This document shows positions 8,047 through 14,930 of a stretch of DNA of 35,146 bases, in pieces; positions within the stretch are counted from its first letter, which is position 1, and every line of letters begins with the position of its first letter. The translations under genes and the position numbers were made by a program. Below the pieces are notes generated by a model that had not been told where the DNA came from, did not search any database, and saw only the letters and a program-made list of their open reading frames with translations. This stretch comes from Ancylobacter sonchi (GTDB taxonomy: Bacteria; Pseudomonadota; Alphaproteobacteria; Rhizobiales; Xanthobacteraceae): assembly GCF_018390695.1 (NCBI RefSeq), contig NZ_JAHBGF010000014.1, forward strand, positions 1 through 35,146, read 5' to 3'.

Positions 8047-8661
8047 ATGGCTACCGTTTCTGGTCTTTTCGACAACTATGACGACGCCCTCTCGGCGGTG
8101 AACAAGCTCGAGGCGTTGGGCGTCGATCGCGCCAACATCAGCATCATCGCCAACAACTCCGGCGACTGGTACGGCCAGCGTGTCGATGCGCGTGAAGGCA
8201 ATGGCAATGCCGGCGAAGGTGCGGCGTCCGGTGCCGGCATTGGCGCGGTACTCGGTGGCGCGGGCGGGCTGCTCGCAGGCCTCGGCGTGATGGCCATTCC
8301 GGGCATCGGCCCGGTGGTCGCGGCCGGTTGGCTGGCCGCAACCGGTCTCGGTGCCGTCGCCGGCGCGGCGGCCGGTGGCGCCGTGGGCGGGGTAGTCGGC
8401 GCTATGACTTCCGAAGGCGTCCCGGAACGCGACGCGCATCTCTATGCCGAAGGCGTGCGCCGCGGTGGAACGGTCGTCTCAGCTAAAGTCGACGATGGTC
8501 AACTCTCCGCGGCCCAAGACATCTTGGACAACGAGGCCGCCGTCGATCTCACCGCACGTGAGAGAGTCTATCGCGAGCAGGGTTGGGCACGCTTCGATCC
8601 CGACGCGCCGGCCTACACCACCGAGGAGGTCGTTCGCGAGCGCGAGCGTTACCGTCTCTGA
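8047..8661 (+). CDS. General stress protein 17M-like protein with glycine-zipper core
   Basis: A 204-residue protein. Residues 1-45 form the YflT/17M-like module (VSGLFDNYDDALSAVNKLEALGVDRANISIIAN) known from stress proteins of Bacillus and many proteobacteria. The centre (about 55-125) is a run of Gly/Ala-rich helices (GAGIGAVLGGAGGLLAGLGV; AAGWLAATGLGAVAG) that look like glycine-zipper or membrane-inserting segments. The module RRGGTVVSAKVDDGQLSAAQ follows, and the C-terminus is charged with a YTTEEVVRERERYR tail. A good ribosome site (GGAAGGAAAG) precedes ATG 8047. It follows the PepSY-like gene and probably shares its EcfG promoter. In alphaproteobacteria such proteins are typical general-stress regulon members; the biochemical role is unknown. 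Confidence 0.85.
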   Translation: MATVSGLFDNYDDALSAVNKLEALGVDRANISIIANNSGDWYGQRVDAREGNGNAGEGAASGAGIGAVLGGAGGLLAGLGVMAIPGIGPVVAAGWLAATGLGAVAGAAAGGAVGGVVGAMTSEGVPERDAHLYAEGVRRGGTVVSAKVDDGQLSAAQDILDNEAAVDLTARERVYREQGWARFDPDAPAYTTEEVVRERERYRL

Positions 8662-8680
8662 CGGGATCTGGAGAGTTCAG

Positions 8681-8714
8681 GGCCTGCACGATGTCCCTCT
8701 GGTCCGTGCAGGTC
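8681..8714 (+). other. Strong hairpin in the leader of the next gene
   Basis: Arms GGCCTGCACG (8681-8690) and CGTGCAGGTC (8705-8714) pair over 10 bp with one G-U, with a 14-base loop. There is no T-run after it, so it is not a standard terminator. It sits between the 17M-like gene and the following AGGAGG site (8724-8729) and may stabilise or process the mRNA. Confidence 0.4.
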
Positions 8715-8736
8715 CTCCAACTCGCAGGAGGGAACC

Positions 8737-9162
8737 ATGAACATCCTACTCATCACCATCGCTGCGACTCTCGCTCTGTTCGCCGGTGCGGCCAATGCTG
8801 GCCCCTGCAGCGAACGCCTCGCCTCGATCGAGAAGGCCGCTTCGACCAAAGATGCCGGCTCGGGGCCGACAAACTCCACGGGAGCGACGGCCACCCCGCC
8901 CAACGCCGGCGTGCCGAAGGCAGGCGAGGTCCCAGGCACCGGCGGAACGGCCGGCATGAATGCCACTGTCGGCAATAAGGCGACTTCTCCCGCGGACGTA
9001 CGGGCACAGACCTCCGGTCAGGCCACCGCCGCACAGGGAGGCACATCGTCGGCTGGAGAGCTGAGCAGCGCCTTGGCCGCGGCCAAGACTGCGGACAGCG
9101 CCGGTGACGCAGCGGCCTGCAATCGAGCGCTGGATACTGCCGAGCGGCTTTTGCGCGGCTGA
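8737..9162 (+). CDS. Small exported Ala/Gly/Thr-rich protein
   Basis: A 141-residue protein with a Sec signal peptide (MNILLITIAATLALFAGAANA), a conserved-looking CSERLASIEKA just after it, a long low-complexity Gly/Ala/Thr/Ser/Pro middle and a helical end SALAAAKTADSAGDAAACNRALDTAERLL. There is one Cys after the signal peptide and one near the end, which could form a disulfide in the periplasm. The ATG at 8737 has a near-perfect AGGAGG 7 bases upstream. The product is not recognised as a characterised family; similar short exported proteins with a terminal CNRAL helix occur in Hyphomicrobiales. It probably belongs to the preceding stress operon and is followed by a terminator-like hairpin. 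Confidence 0.7.
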   Translation: MNILLITIAATLALFAGAANAGPCSERLASIEKAASTKDAGSGPTNSTGATATPPNAGVPKAGEVPGTGGTAGMNATVGNKATSPADVRAQTSGQATAAQGGTSSAGELSSALAAAKTADSAGDAAACNRALDTAERLLRG

Positions 9163-9178
9163 CGCGCGTGCGCGAAAC

Positions 9179-9216
9179 GGGCCGGTGTGTCGACCTCGAT
9201 ACCGCCCCACCGGCCC
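9179..9216 (+). terminator. Terminator-like hairpin after the exported protein gene
   Basis: Perfect 9-bp arms GGGCCGGTG (9179-9187) and CACCGGCCC (9208-9216) flank a 20-base loop, 17 bases after the stop codon. Only a short CTTAT follows, so termination may be weak or factor-assisted. Confidence 0.4.
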
Positions 9217-9377
9217 CTTATCCCACAATTGATCGACGCTCGGCGGTCGAGAGGGGCTGACGGATCCTCCCTCATCCTGCTGCGAGGTTGTCGTTCCTGC
9301 ACGCCACCGGATGCCGACGACAGTGCTGCAGATCCACCAGGCAGGCGAACCCCGCTCCTTTCCACGTCGCGCTCGGC

Positions 9378-9403
9378 GGAACCGGGACGAAGGACCAGAC
9401 GTT
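9378..9403 (+). promoter_or_regulatory. Candidate EcfG promoter for the glycosyltransferase
   Basis: GGAAC (9378-9382), then 18 bases, then GTT (9401-9403) preceded by C. The spacing is the longer of the two allowed for EcfG. It ends 28 bases before ATG 9431. The stretch 9217-9377 before it holds nothing recognisable. Confidence 0.4.
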
Positions 9404-9430
9404 CAAATCCCGACCTCAGGATTCCGATAA

Positions 9431-10771
9431 ATGCACGAGCGCGCCGCTTCACGATTTGATGTTGCCGTTCGCCTGCATGAGCGGCAGACGTGGGATGGAG
9501 CAGCGCCAAGGGCGATCGTTGCACTCCCTGCGCGAGATGAAGGCGATCGCATAGAAGCCTGCCTGGCAGCTCTTCTCGCTCAATCCTCTGAGGCCGCCGC
9601 GGACGGTCGGGCCTCTTTCGGCATCGTCCTGCTTGCCAATAATTGTCGCGACGCAACCGTATCGCGCGCGCGCCAACAGCTCGCTGGCGCCGGCGTTCCG
9701 CATCGTGTGCATGACATTCGCTTGCCGCCCAATCGGGCCAATGCCGGCTTCGCGCGAGGCCTTGCATTGGACCTCGCCCGTCTGTGGCTGGAGCATGCCG
9801 GCGATGAGGGCGCCCTTCTGACCACGGATGCCGACACGCTGGTGAAGTCCGATTGGATAAGGCGGAACCTGGAGGGGCTCTCTGCAGGATGCGGCGCGGT
9901 CGCAGGACGTTTCGAGCTCGATCCCGTGGAGGAAGCTCTCCTGCCGGCCCATCTGCGCCGGCGCCGACGCATTGAGGCCGCCTACGAGGTGGCGCTCCTC
10001 ACGCTCTCGGCTCTCCTCGATCCCGTGCCCCATGACCCTTGGCCAAACCATTGGACGACATCCGGCGCGAGTTTCGCACTGACTTTGTCTGCCTATCGAA
10101 AGATTGGCGGCCAGCCCGATGTGAAAGTTAGCGAGGACAAGGCTTTGGCACTGGCCCTTGCGTGTCACGATATCCCCATCCGCCACGATCCCACGATCGT
10201 GGTCTCCACCTCTGCCCGTCTTGAGGGACGTGCGGCAGGAGGCTGCGCCACGACGCTGAAACGACGGTGCGAAGCTCATGACTCGCCGGGCGACGAAAAG
10301 CTGGAAGCACTGCCGGCGGCATTGCGCCGGGTGATCCTTCGTCGCCGCTTTCGTCAGGCTTTCACGACCGATTTCCGGGCGGCTGAATGGGAATGTCGGT
10401 TAGCGATGCCGCCGGGCAGCCTCCAGGACGGAACGCCGCGGCATTTCGGTGAGGCATGGAGGAAGGTGGAAGCGTTGTGTCCGCTGCTGGCGAGGCGACC
10501 GCTTCGGCCCGTAGAAATGGAGCGACATCTGCTCGCTGCCCAGCGCATGCTCGCAGGCCTCGAACGGCGGTCAGCGCCTGCTCAAGAGATCGAGCCGATA
10601 GTCGTGAGTCCGCTGTTGACCGAGGAGGCACAGCGCCCCCGATACTTCCGCGATAAAGCCTTCAGCCGCTTCGTCACCGGAAAGCGGATAATCCGTTTCC
10701 CGGATCCAATGGACCAACTCGACGTCGCCGCCCGGAGCGAGGGAGCCCACGACGCGTTTGGCGAGCCGTGA
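9431..10771 (+). CDS. Family 2 glycosyltransferase
   Basis: A 446-residue protein with a GT-A fold. It has the nucleotide-binding strand RAIVALPARDEGDRIEACLAALL near residues 27-49, FGIVLLANNCRD, and the metal-binding DxD in LLTTDADTLV near residue 135. An acceptor region follows with WTTSGASFALTLSAYRKIGG and a catalytic-type Glu-Asp in VSEDKALALALA. The C-terminal 100 residues are charged and unassigned. No membrane spans are seen, so it should act in the cytosol or at the inner face of the membrane on a soluble or lipid acceptor. It converges on the methyltransferase-deacetylase-dehydrogenase operon, and its last 201 bases overlap the methyltransferase gene on the opposite strand. These four genes occur together in other proteobacteria, which suggests a shared uncharacterised glycoconjugate pathway. 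Confidence 0.85.
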   Translation: MHERAASRFDVAVRLHERQTWDGAAPRAIVALPARDEGDRIEACLAALLAQSSEAAADGRASFGIVLLANNCRDATVSRARQQLAGAGVPHRVHDIRLPPNRANAGFARGLALDLARLWLEHAGDEGALLTTDADTLVKSDWIRRNLEGLSAGCGAVAGRFELDPVEEALLPAHLRRRRRIEAAYEVALLTLSALLDPVPHDPWPNHWTTSGASFALTLSAYRKIGGQPDVKVSEDKALALALACHDIPIRHDPTIVVSTSARLEGRAAGGCATTLKRRCEAHDSPGDEKLEALPAALRRVILRRRFRQAFTTDFRAAEWECRLAMPPGSLQDGTPRHFGEAWRKVEALCPLLARRPLRPVEMERHLLAAQRMLAGLERRSAPAQEIEPIVVSPLLTEEAQRPRYFRDKAFSRFVTGKRIIRFPDPMDQLDVAARSEGAHDAFGEP

Positions 10772-11146
10772 GACATCATCGGAGCTGAGATAGTAGACCA
10801 CCTCGGACAACAGGATCAGATCGAATCGCCCGGCAGGCCAATCGTCTGGCGCTTGCCCATGCACGAAGGTGACATGAGGGATCTGGCGGCAGCGCGAACG
10901 AGCCAATTCCAGCGCCTTGCTGGCAGGGTCCATAGCCACCAATTGCTCGCATCGATCGGCGAGGCGCTCCGTCAGGACGCCGATCGAGCAGCCGATCTCC
11001 AGAGCACGCCGATAGCGTGGCCCGGGCAAAGCGTCCAACGTTGCTTGGTATTTTGCCTGTTCATAGGCACTCGTCTCGAAGCGCCAAGGATCATCCGAGC
11101 GCGCATAGAGCGCGTCGAAATAGGATACGGGCAGCGTTGTGGTCAT
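10571..11146 (-). CDS. NodS-like SAM-dependent methyltransferase
   Basis: A 191-residue class I methyltransferase of the NodS superfamily. The N-terminus (YFDALYARSDDPWRFETSAYE) and the following helix are diagnostic for that group. The SAM motifs are ALEIGCSIGVLTERLA (motif I), VAMDPASKALELAR (motif II) and FDLILLSEVVYYL (motif IV). NodS itself N-methylates the deacetylated glucosamine end of Nod factor. The partner deacetylase gene next door makes an analogous deacetylate-then-methylate sequence attractive, but this is inference. The start ATG 11146 overlaps the deacetylase stop as ATGA, so translation is coupled. The last 201 bases are antisense to the glycosyltransferase gene. Confidence 0.85.
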   Translation of the reverse strand: MTTTLPVSYFDALYARSDDPWRFETSAYEQAKYQATLDALPGPRYRRALEIGCSIGVLTERLADRCEQLVAMDPASKALELARSRCRQIPHVTFVHGQAPDDWPAGRFDLILLSEVVYYLSSDDVSRLAKRVVGSLAPGGDVELVHWIRETDYPLSGDEAAEGFIAEVSGALCLLGQQRTHDYRLDLLSRR

Positions 11147-11877
11147 GGATCGGACCTTATGAAGATCTCCCACGGGGTGCCGAACAACGCCAGCATCGGA
11201 GCAGTCAGCCGGAAGCCATGGGGATCATCCGGCACGAGATTGGTCGTTTGGGAAAGGTGTGCAGCGATAGCCTGTCGCTTTGTCGGAAGATGTTCTTCGA
11301 TCAAGACCCGCACGCCTGCACATGGCGGGTCGGGAAGTGGCGACAGCGGGTCTAACGTCAGCCCCCAGATCGGGTATTCCCACAGCGTCAAGCCTGGCAG
11401 CAGAGACGCGGCCGCCACGGCGAGCACGTAGCTCGCCTGATGATCGCAATGGGGATCATGCCGCCATGAAACGGCCATGACGTCAGCCTGACCGGAGAGA
11501 GCAGCGACACGATTTGCGGCCCGGCGCAGTTCGGGCCCGCTCGACGGGACGTGGCGATCAGGAAAGTCCAGGAAATGCACGTCGCGACAAGCAACACCAA
11601 GGTGCCGGGCGGCCTCGATCGCCTCTTCGCACCTGAGCGCCGCAAGACGTGACGGCGGAAACAGCTGCGAGTTCGGATGCGAGCCGGCACCGTCGCTGAC
11701 GATGATGATCGCAACCGGCACACCCTCGGCCCGGCAAGCACTGATAAGTCCGCCGCAACCGAGGCTTTCGTCATCTGGATGCGGCGCGACCACCACGAGG
11801 CCGCGCCGCACGAAATCGTGGGGCGTAGCGAGTGGAAACTCGTCCATGGCTCGTAAGGCGGAAGCGGCGTTCATCAT
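11143..11877 (-). CDS. PIG-L (LmbE) family deacetylase
   Basis: A 244-residue protein with the zinc motif APHPDDES (His33, Asp35, Asp36) and the second motif HCDHQAS, where the His completes the metal site. This is the signature of PIG-L/LmbE/MshB N-acetylglucosamine deacetylases. It ends in a region with YPIWGLTLDPL and PHGFRLTAPMLALFG. The ATG 11877 overlaps the dehydrogenase TGA (ATGATGA), which strongly favours this start over the open frame reaching back to 12174. The probable reaction is hydrolysis of an N-acetyl (or O-acyl) group on a sugar or sugar-lipid in the cytosol. In related clusters deacetylase and methyltransferase can be fused, which supports a joint action with the downstream NodS-like protein. 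Confidence 0.88.
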   Translation of the reverse strand: MMNAASALRAMDEFPLATPHDFVRRGLVVVAPHPDDESLGCGGLISACRAEGVPVAIIIVSDGAGSHPNSQLFPPSRLAALRCEEAIEAARHLGVACRDVHFLDFPDRHVPSSGPELRRAANRVAALSGQADVMAVSWRHDPHCDHQASYVLAVAAASLLPGLTLWEYPIWGLTLDPLSPLPDPPCAGVRVLIEEHLPTKRQAIAAHLSQTTNLVPDDPHGFRLTAPMLALFGTPWEIFIRSDP

Positions 11878-13004
11878 CGCCAGAGCTCGCCGATGGCTTG
11901 GTCGCTGCGGAGCGCATAGGCCGCTCCTTCGCACAGGGTACGATCGGGCGCCGGCTGGCGCAGATAGGTGGCGAGGTCTCGGCAGATTCGCTCGACCGCA
12001 TTGGTCCGTAGAAAAGCCGATAAGCCGATGGAACGCTGGACGAGTTCCATGACGTCCAGTCCGGCACGCTCTACAGCGCAGCGCGCCAGGTTTACGTAAG
12101 CGACGATATTCTCTGCTGCAGGCGGCAGGGGAGCGTCGTCCGCCTCGGCTATGTTCGCTGCCCGTTCGGTCCACAAGCGCGCCGTCTCCACCGCCATCAA
12201 CGCTTCGCCCATGCGGGCGCGTTGATGGGGATCGCTATCCCGCCCAGAGCGTCGTAGCGACGACCGCGCCTCCTCGATCAGACGTTCCATTGCCCCAAGC
12301 TGAACAGCACAGAACCGCCACGCGCCGCCGGAAAAATGCGGCTGGCGGTGATAGTCACCCCCCTTACCAATGATGTCGTCCGGCTCGACCACCAGCCCCG
12401 TGAAGCAGAAAGTGCCGGTCGCTGAGGCTCGCATACCATGGGCTCGCCAAGCGGAGAGATCAGCCCGAGCCGTTTTATCCAGGCGCGGTAGCACCATGAA
12501 CAGCCTGTCGTCTTCATCCCGAGCCGTGATCATCGGGCGGTCAACGAAGCCCGCACCGGTTGCGAACGTCTTGGCACCTAAGAGGGTGATATGTCCGTTC
12601 GCACGGGCCAATCGTACTCCTTCAGCCCCCTCGGTGTTCCACACGCCAAACAAACAGCCATTCTTCGCGTCACGGCCAACTCGCTCGCGCTGCTCCCGCG
12701 TTCCGTAGCGGCGTATCAGCTCCGCAGCGTTGACATGCCCCTCGAATAATCGTCCGAGCGGGAGACTGGCCGTGCCGAGGAGAATAAGCCCTTGCAAAAG
12801 TTCCTCGGGTGCAACGGGTCGTTCCCCGTCCTCGATCCGAGCGAAGGGCGAGGCCAGAGCTCCGATTGCTGTCAGCCTGGCGATATCCTCTGAGGGGAAT
12901 GAACGGTCCTCGTCCAATTCCGCTGCTCGATCAGCGATGTGACGCATCTCGTCACGAAAAGCCGCTGTGACGAGACGGTTCTGCTCCGCACTGATGTCCA
13001 GCAT
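11874..13004 (-). CDS. Acyl-CoA dehydrogenase family flavoprotein
   Basis: A 376-residue protein with the acyl-CoA dehydrogenase architecture: an N-terminal helical domain, a middle beta-domain (GCLFGVWNTEG, LLGAKTFATGAGFVDRPMI, TGTFCFTGLVV) and a C-terminal four-helix domain with VAYVNLARCAVERAGLDVMELVQRSIG. The usual YEGT catalytic-loop sequence near the C-terminus is not evident, so classic fatty-acyl-CoA oxidation is doubtful; the family also includes flavin monooxygenases and amino-group oxidases. It is the first gene of a coupled operon with the PIG-L deacetylase and methyltransferase. The ATG at 13004 has a GGGAATGAAG site. A GGAAC-N5-GTTCC palindrome lies at 13050-13064 upstream, without the GTT needed for an EcfG promoter. 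Confidence 0.85.
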   Translation of the reverse strand: MLDISAEQNRLVTAAFRDEMRHIADRAAELDEDRSFPSEDIARLTAIGALASPFARIEDGERPVAPEELLQGLILLGTASLPLGRLFEGHVNAAELIRRYGTREQRERVGRDAKNGCLFGVWNTEGAEGVRLARANGHITLLGAKTFATGAGFVDRPMITARDEDDRLFMVLPRLDKTARADLSAWRAHGMRASATGTFCFTGLVVEPDDIIGKGGDYHRQPHFSGGAWRFCAVQLGAMERLIEEARSSLRRSGRDSDPHQRARMGEALMAVETARLWTERAANIAEADDAPLPPAAENIVAYVNLARCAVERAGLDVMELVQRSIGLSAFLRTNAVERICRDLATYLRQPAPDRTLCEGAAYALRSDQAIGELWR

Positions 13005-13094
13005 TTTGCTTCATTCCCTTTGCTGGAATGCAATGCGACGACGGAACAGAAGGTTCCGGGGGAGACTGCTCGTCGGCGGCCGGGCAAGCTCGAG

Positions 13095-13280
13095 CTAGGT
13101 GCGCCGATCTGACTTCGAGGTAGTATCCGGCAGTTTGTCTTTCTGATCGGGCGAACGACGTGGCGCTTTCAGCGGCGGTTGCACAGGATCGTTGAGCGGC
13201 GCCGCATCCGGGATCGGGTCCACGTCGGGCATTGGCGGCACACCCGGTACAGCGCGTGTCTTCGGCCTATCCGATGTCAT
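13095..13280 (-). CDS. Small Pro/Asp-rich hypothetical protein
   Basis: 61 residues, rich in Pro, Asp and Lys/Arg (PGVPPMPDVDPIPDAAPLND; then APRRSPDQKDKLPD). It has no transmembrane segment or known domain and is likely disordered. The ATG at 13280 is preceded by AGGAG at a workable distance, the main argument that it is real. It lies 58 bp downstream of the PRC-barrel gene on the same strand, separated by a GC hairpin. The function is unknown. Confidence 0.4.
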   Translation of the reverse strand: MTSDRPKTRAVPGVPPMPDVDPIPDAAPLNDPVQPPLKAPRRSPDQKDKLPDTTSKSDRRT

Positions 13281-13305
13281 AGGCAGCGCTCCTAAGCCGC
13301 CCCAA

Positions 13306-13323
13306 CCGGAGGCGAAGCTCCGG
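13306..13323 (-). terminator. GC hairpin after the PRC-barrel gene
   Basis: Arms CCGGAG (13306-13311) and CTCCGG (13318-13323) with a 6-base GCGAAG loop, 15 bases after the PRC-barrel stop on the minus strand. There is no real T-run, so it may be a weak terminator or a processing signal between the two genes. Confidence 0.3.
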
Positions 13324-13337
13324 CCGGGCGTGGCATA

Positions 13338-13646
13338 TCACGACGCCATCGGGTCGCGATGTTCCGGCATGGCCTTCAATTGCTCCTTGGTCCACGACGT
13401 GACGGCGTGAATGTCGCCGTCTTCATCGCGCATGAAATCGAGATCGCCGACGGGGACAGCTACCGGCTTCGCTCCAATTCCGAGGAACCCACCCACATCG
13501 ATGACGACTTCGCTGCTCGAGCCGAGCCCGTGGATATGCGACACGCTGCCGATCTTCTGGTCTCCCGGACCATAAATCGTCGCACCATTGAGCATATCAG
13601 GCGTGAGTTCAGCGCGAGTCAGATGGATATGATTGGCATGATCCAT
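13338..13646 (-). CDS. PRC-barrel domain protein
   Basis: A 102-residue protein. The PRC-barrel is recognised by DMLNGATIYGPGDQKIGSVSHI followed by VVIDVGGFLGIGAKPVAVPVGDLDFMRDEDG, the standard small beta-barrel found in photosynthetic reaction-centre H subunits, RimM and many stress proteins. It ends with VTSWTKEQLKAMPEH, also typical of stand-alone alphaproteobacterial members. The ATG at 13646 (MDHANHI) is preferred over the upstream in-frame start because GGGAGG lies 6-11 bases upstream. An EcfG promoter is placed 29 bp before it. It is probably a cytosolic or membrane-associated stress protein of unknown binding partner. Confidence 0.88.
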   Translation of the reverse strand: MDHANHIHLTRAELTPDMLNGATIYGPGDQKIGSVSHIHGLGSSSEVVIDVGGFLGIGAKPVAVPVGDLDFMRDEDGDIHAVTSWTKEQLKAMPEHRDPMAS

Positions 13647-13674
13647 TGGGACCTCCCATTGGTGATGCGTCGTC

Positions 13675-13699
13675 AACTTATGGGAACGTCAGCCGTTCC
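13675..13699 (-). promoter_or_regulatory. EcfG-type promoter for the PRC-barrel gene
   Basis: On the minus strand GGAAC (13699-13695), 17 bases, GTT (13677-13675). The -35 lies in a perfect inverted repeat GGGAACG-N5-CGTTCCC (13682-13700), so a second protein may bind the same site. Confidence 0.7.
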
Positions 13700-13900
13700 C
13701 GTCATCGTCGTGAAACAACCTTCATCGACCAGGTCCGAATGATTTTGGACCGACCGATTTCGTCATCGAAGTCTTGAGAAAGCTCACTTCGGCGCTTGCG
13801 GCTGCCGACTTCAAGATTGTGCGCTGAGGCGACCCGTCCTCGCTCATGAAATGTTCACAAGTGAGCAGAACTTCGTTTGGTAACAAGGTATGGCGAATGG

Positions 13901-14116
13901 ATGAAAATGCTTGAACAGACGGCCCGTCGGATCTGCACACTGGATCTACAGGGAAAGGGTTTCTTGCCCGACCAGATTGCCCAGCGGGTCGATCGCTTCT
14001 GGCCTGTCGTCGCCAACGAGATCCGCCAGGGAGTTGTACTGGTCGGCGAATGGCCGTTCAGCGCTGAGGAGATCGAGGAGCTTTCAGCGGAGTATCGAAC
14101 CTTGATGCCCCAATGA
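13901..14116 (+). CDS. Small conserved protein, paralogue of the gene at 14931
   Basis: 71 residues. It contains ARRICTLDLQGKGFLPDQ and VDRFWPVVANEI. The 91-residue protein at 14931-15206 matches this at AR-IC--DL---G--P and DR-WPVVA-EI, so the two form a small family defined by these two helices. No known domain is recognised, there is no signal peptide or membrane segment, and it is likely a small helical cytosolic protein. The start is ATG 13901 with AAGG about 12 bases upstream; a TTG at 13877 is an alternative. It is followed after 12 bp by another small gene (14129), probably in the same transcript. The 254 bp before it contain the PRC-barrel promoter on the other strand and nothing else recognised. 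Confidence 0.6.
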   Translation: MKMLEQTARRICTLDLQGKGFLPDQIAQRVDRFWPVVANEIRQGVVLVGEWPFSAEEIEELSAEYRTLMPQ

Positions 14117-14128
14117 GCGAGTGGGCCA

Positions 14129-14308
14129 ATGTATCGCTATCGGATATTGGAGTTTTCAGCGGAAGGAATGATCGCCGCATCGACAGAGGTCGATTGCGCG
14201 GATGACCTCGCCGCCGTCCAATGTGCTCGGGCGATGCAGACACGACTTCGGATGGAGATTTGGCAGGCTAATCGCCTAGTGGACATGCTTGATGCGCCCC
14301 AGGAATAA
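14129..14308 (+). CDS. Very small conserved protein, paralogue of the gene at 15765
   Basis: 59 residues, too short for many gene finders. It starts MYRYRILEFSAEGMI, continues ASTEVDCADDLAAVQCARAM and ends MEIWQANRLVDMLDA. The 75-residue protein at 15765-15992 has the same order of elements (YKIFMF, ECSGDAAVLGQVRAMRAGR, VEIWDGDRMVASL). This pattern is shared by many short Hyphomicrobiales proteins: an initial strand, then an (E/D)xxCxDDAAA-helix, then a strand with EIW. The function is unknown. It sits 12 bp after the 71-residue gene, and the pair order (WPVVA protein, then EIW protein) recurs downstream at 14931 and 15765. The ribosome site is weak. Confidence 0.55.
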   Translation: MYRYRILEFSAEGMIAASTEVDCADDLAAVQCARAMQTRLRMEIWQANRLVDMLDAPQE

Positions 14309-14392
14309 GCGCTGTGCCGACTTAGGCTAGGGCGGATGCCGGGGACCAGTCGCTGTGATCCGGAGGATCGGCATAGGGCGGTGACGATCGAG

Positions 14393-14689
14393 CTACGTAA
14401 CCGCGAGCAAGGCAAGAGGAGCGTCAAACAACACCTCCACCCCCCGCGCCGATATTGCGGTGATCTTCCCGCGGTGAGCATTCCCGTCCTCAAGCGTGAC
14501 AAGCACGGAAGTCAGGGGCACTCCCATCATGGATGGCATCTCCGTCGCGATGAAGCCGGTTGCATAGAGCCCCCCAATGGGGATCGATGTCTTTCGACGC
14601 ATCACCTTGATGTCATAGCGAGCGGTCGTCGCCGCGAACCCAGAGACGCGTAGCCAGCCTTCACCGCTGAAGGATCTAATCACTTCCAT
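14393..14689 (-). CDS. Small hypothetical protein, possibly PilZ-like
   Basis: 98 residues from ATG 14689 (MEVIRSFSGEGWLRVSGF). This start is chosen because a good EcfG promoter lies at 14724-14748, inside the longer open frame. Three beta-rich blocks are visible: ARYDIKVMRRKTSIP, GVPLTSVLVTLEDG and KITAISARGVEVLFDAP. The last two recall the barrel end of PilZ-like domains, but the RxxxR and DxSxxG residues that bind cyclic di-GMP are not clearly present. I treat the family assignment as tentative. It lies antisense to nothing convincing and is alone in its transcript. Confidence 0.5.
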   Translation of the reverse strand: MEVIRSFSGEGWLRVSGFAATTARYDIKVMRRKTSIPIGGLYATGFIATEMPSMMGVPLTSVLVTLEDGNAHRGKITAISARGVEVLFDAPLALLAVT

Positions 14690-14723
14690 TCTGGGGAAGG
14701 CCTCACTCTGCTCACTTACCAAG

Positions 14724-14748
14724 AACCATTGGTCGCAGAGAGGGTTCC
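14724..14748 (-). promoter_or_regulatory. EcfG-type promoter for the PilZ-like candidate
   Basis: On the minus strand GGAAC (14748-14744), 17 bases, GTT (14726-14724). The predicted transcript start is near 14715, about 25 bases before ATG 14689, and this fixes that ATG as the likely start. Confidence 0.65.
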
Positions 14749-14930
14749 GTCCCCATGCCAATCTATTGAACGCGACGTTTTCGGCCGTTCGTGCTATGGT
14801 TACCGTGCTCTTAATGAGAGCCCGTGCCTGGGGTGATCGGCCCCAACGGTTGAAATGGCGTCACCCAAGGACGCGCCCTCATCCGCCACATCTCTCATAC
14901 GCCGTCAGCACTGGCGGCAGCGTGGCTGTC

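Noticed and set aside
13722..13940. 72-codon minus-strand frame, and a short plus-strand frame ending near 13826
   Set aside because: Neither has a ribosome site or a recognisable motif; the first overlaps the better supported gene at 13901.
14766..14930. N-terminal extension of the small protein at 14931
   Set aside because: The extra 55 residues do not look like protein of this family, and the paralogue at 13901 begins at the equivalent of ATG 14931.
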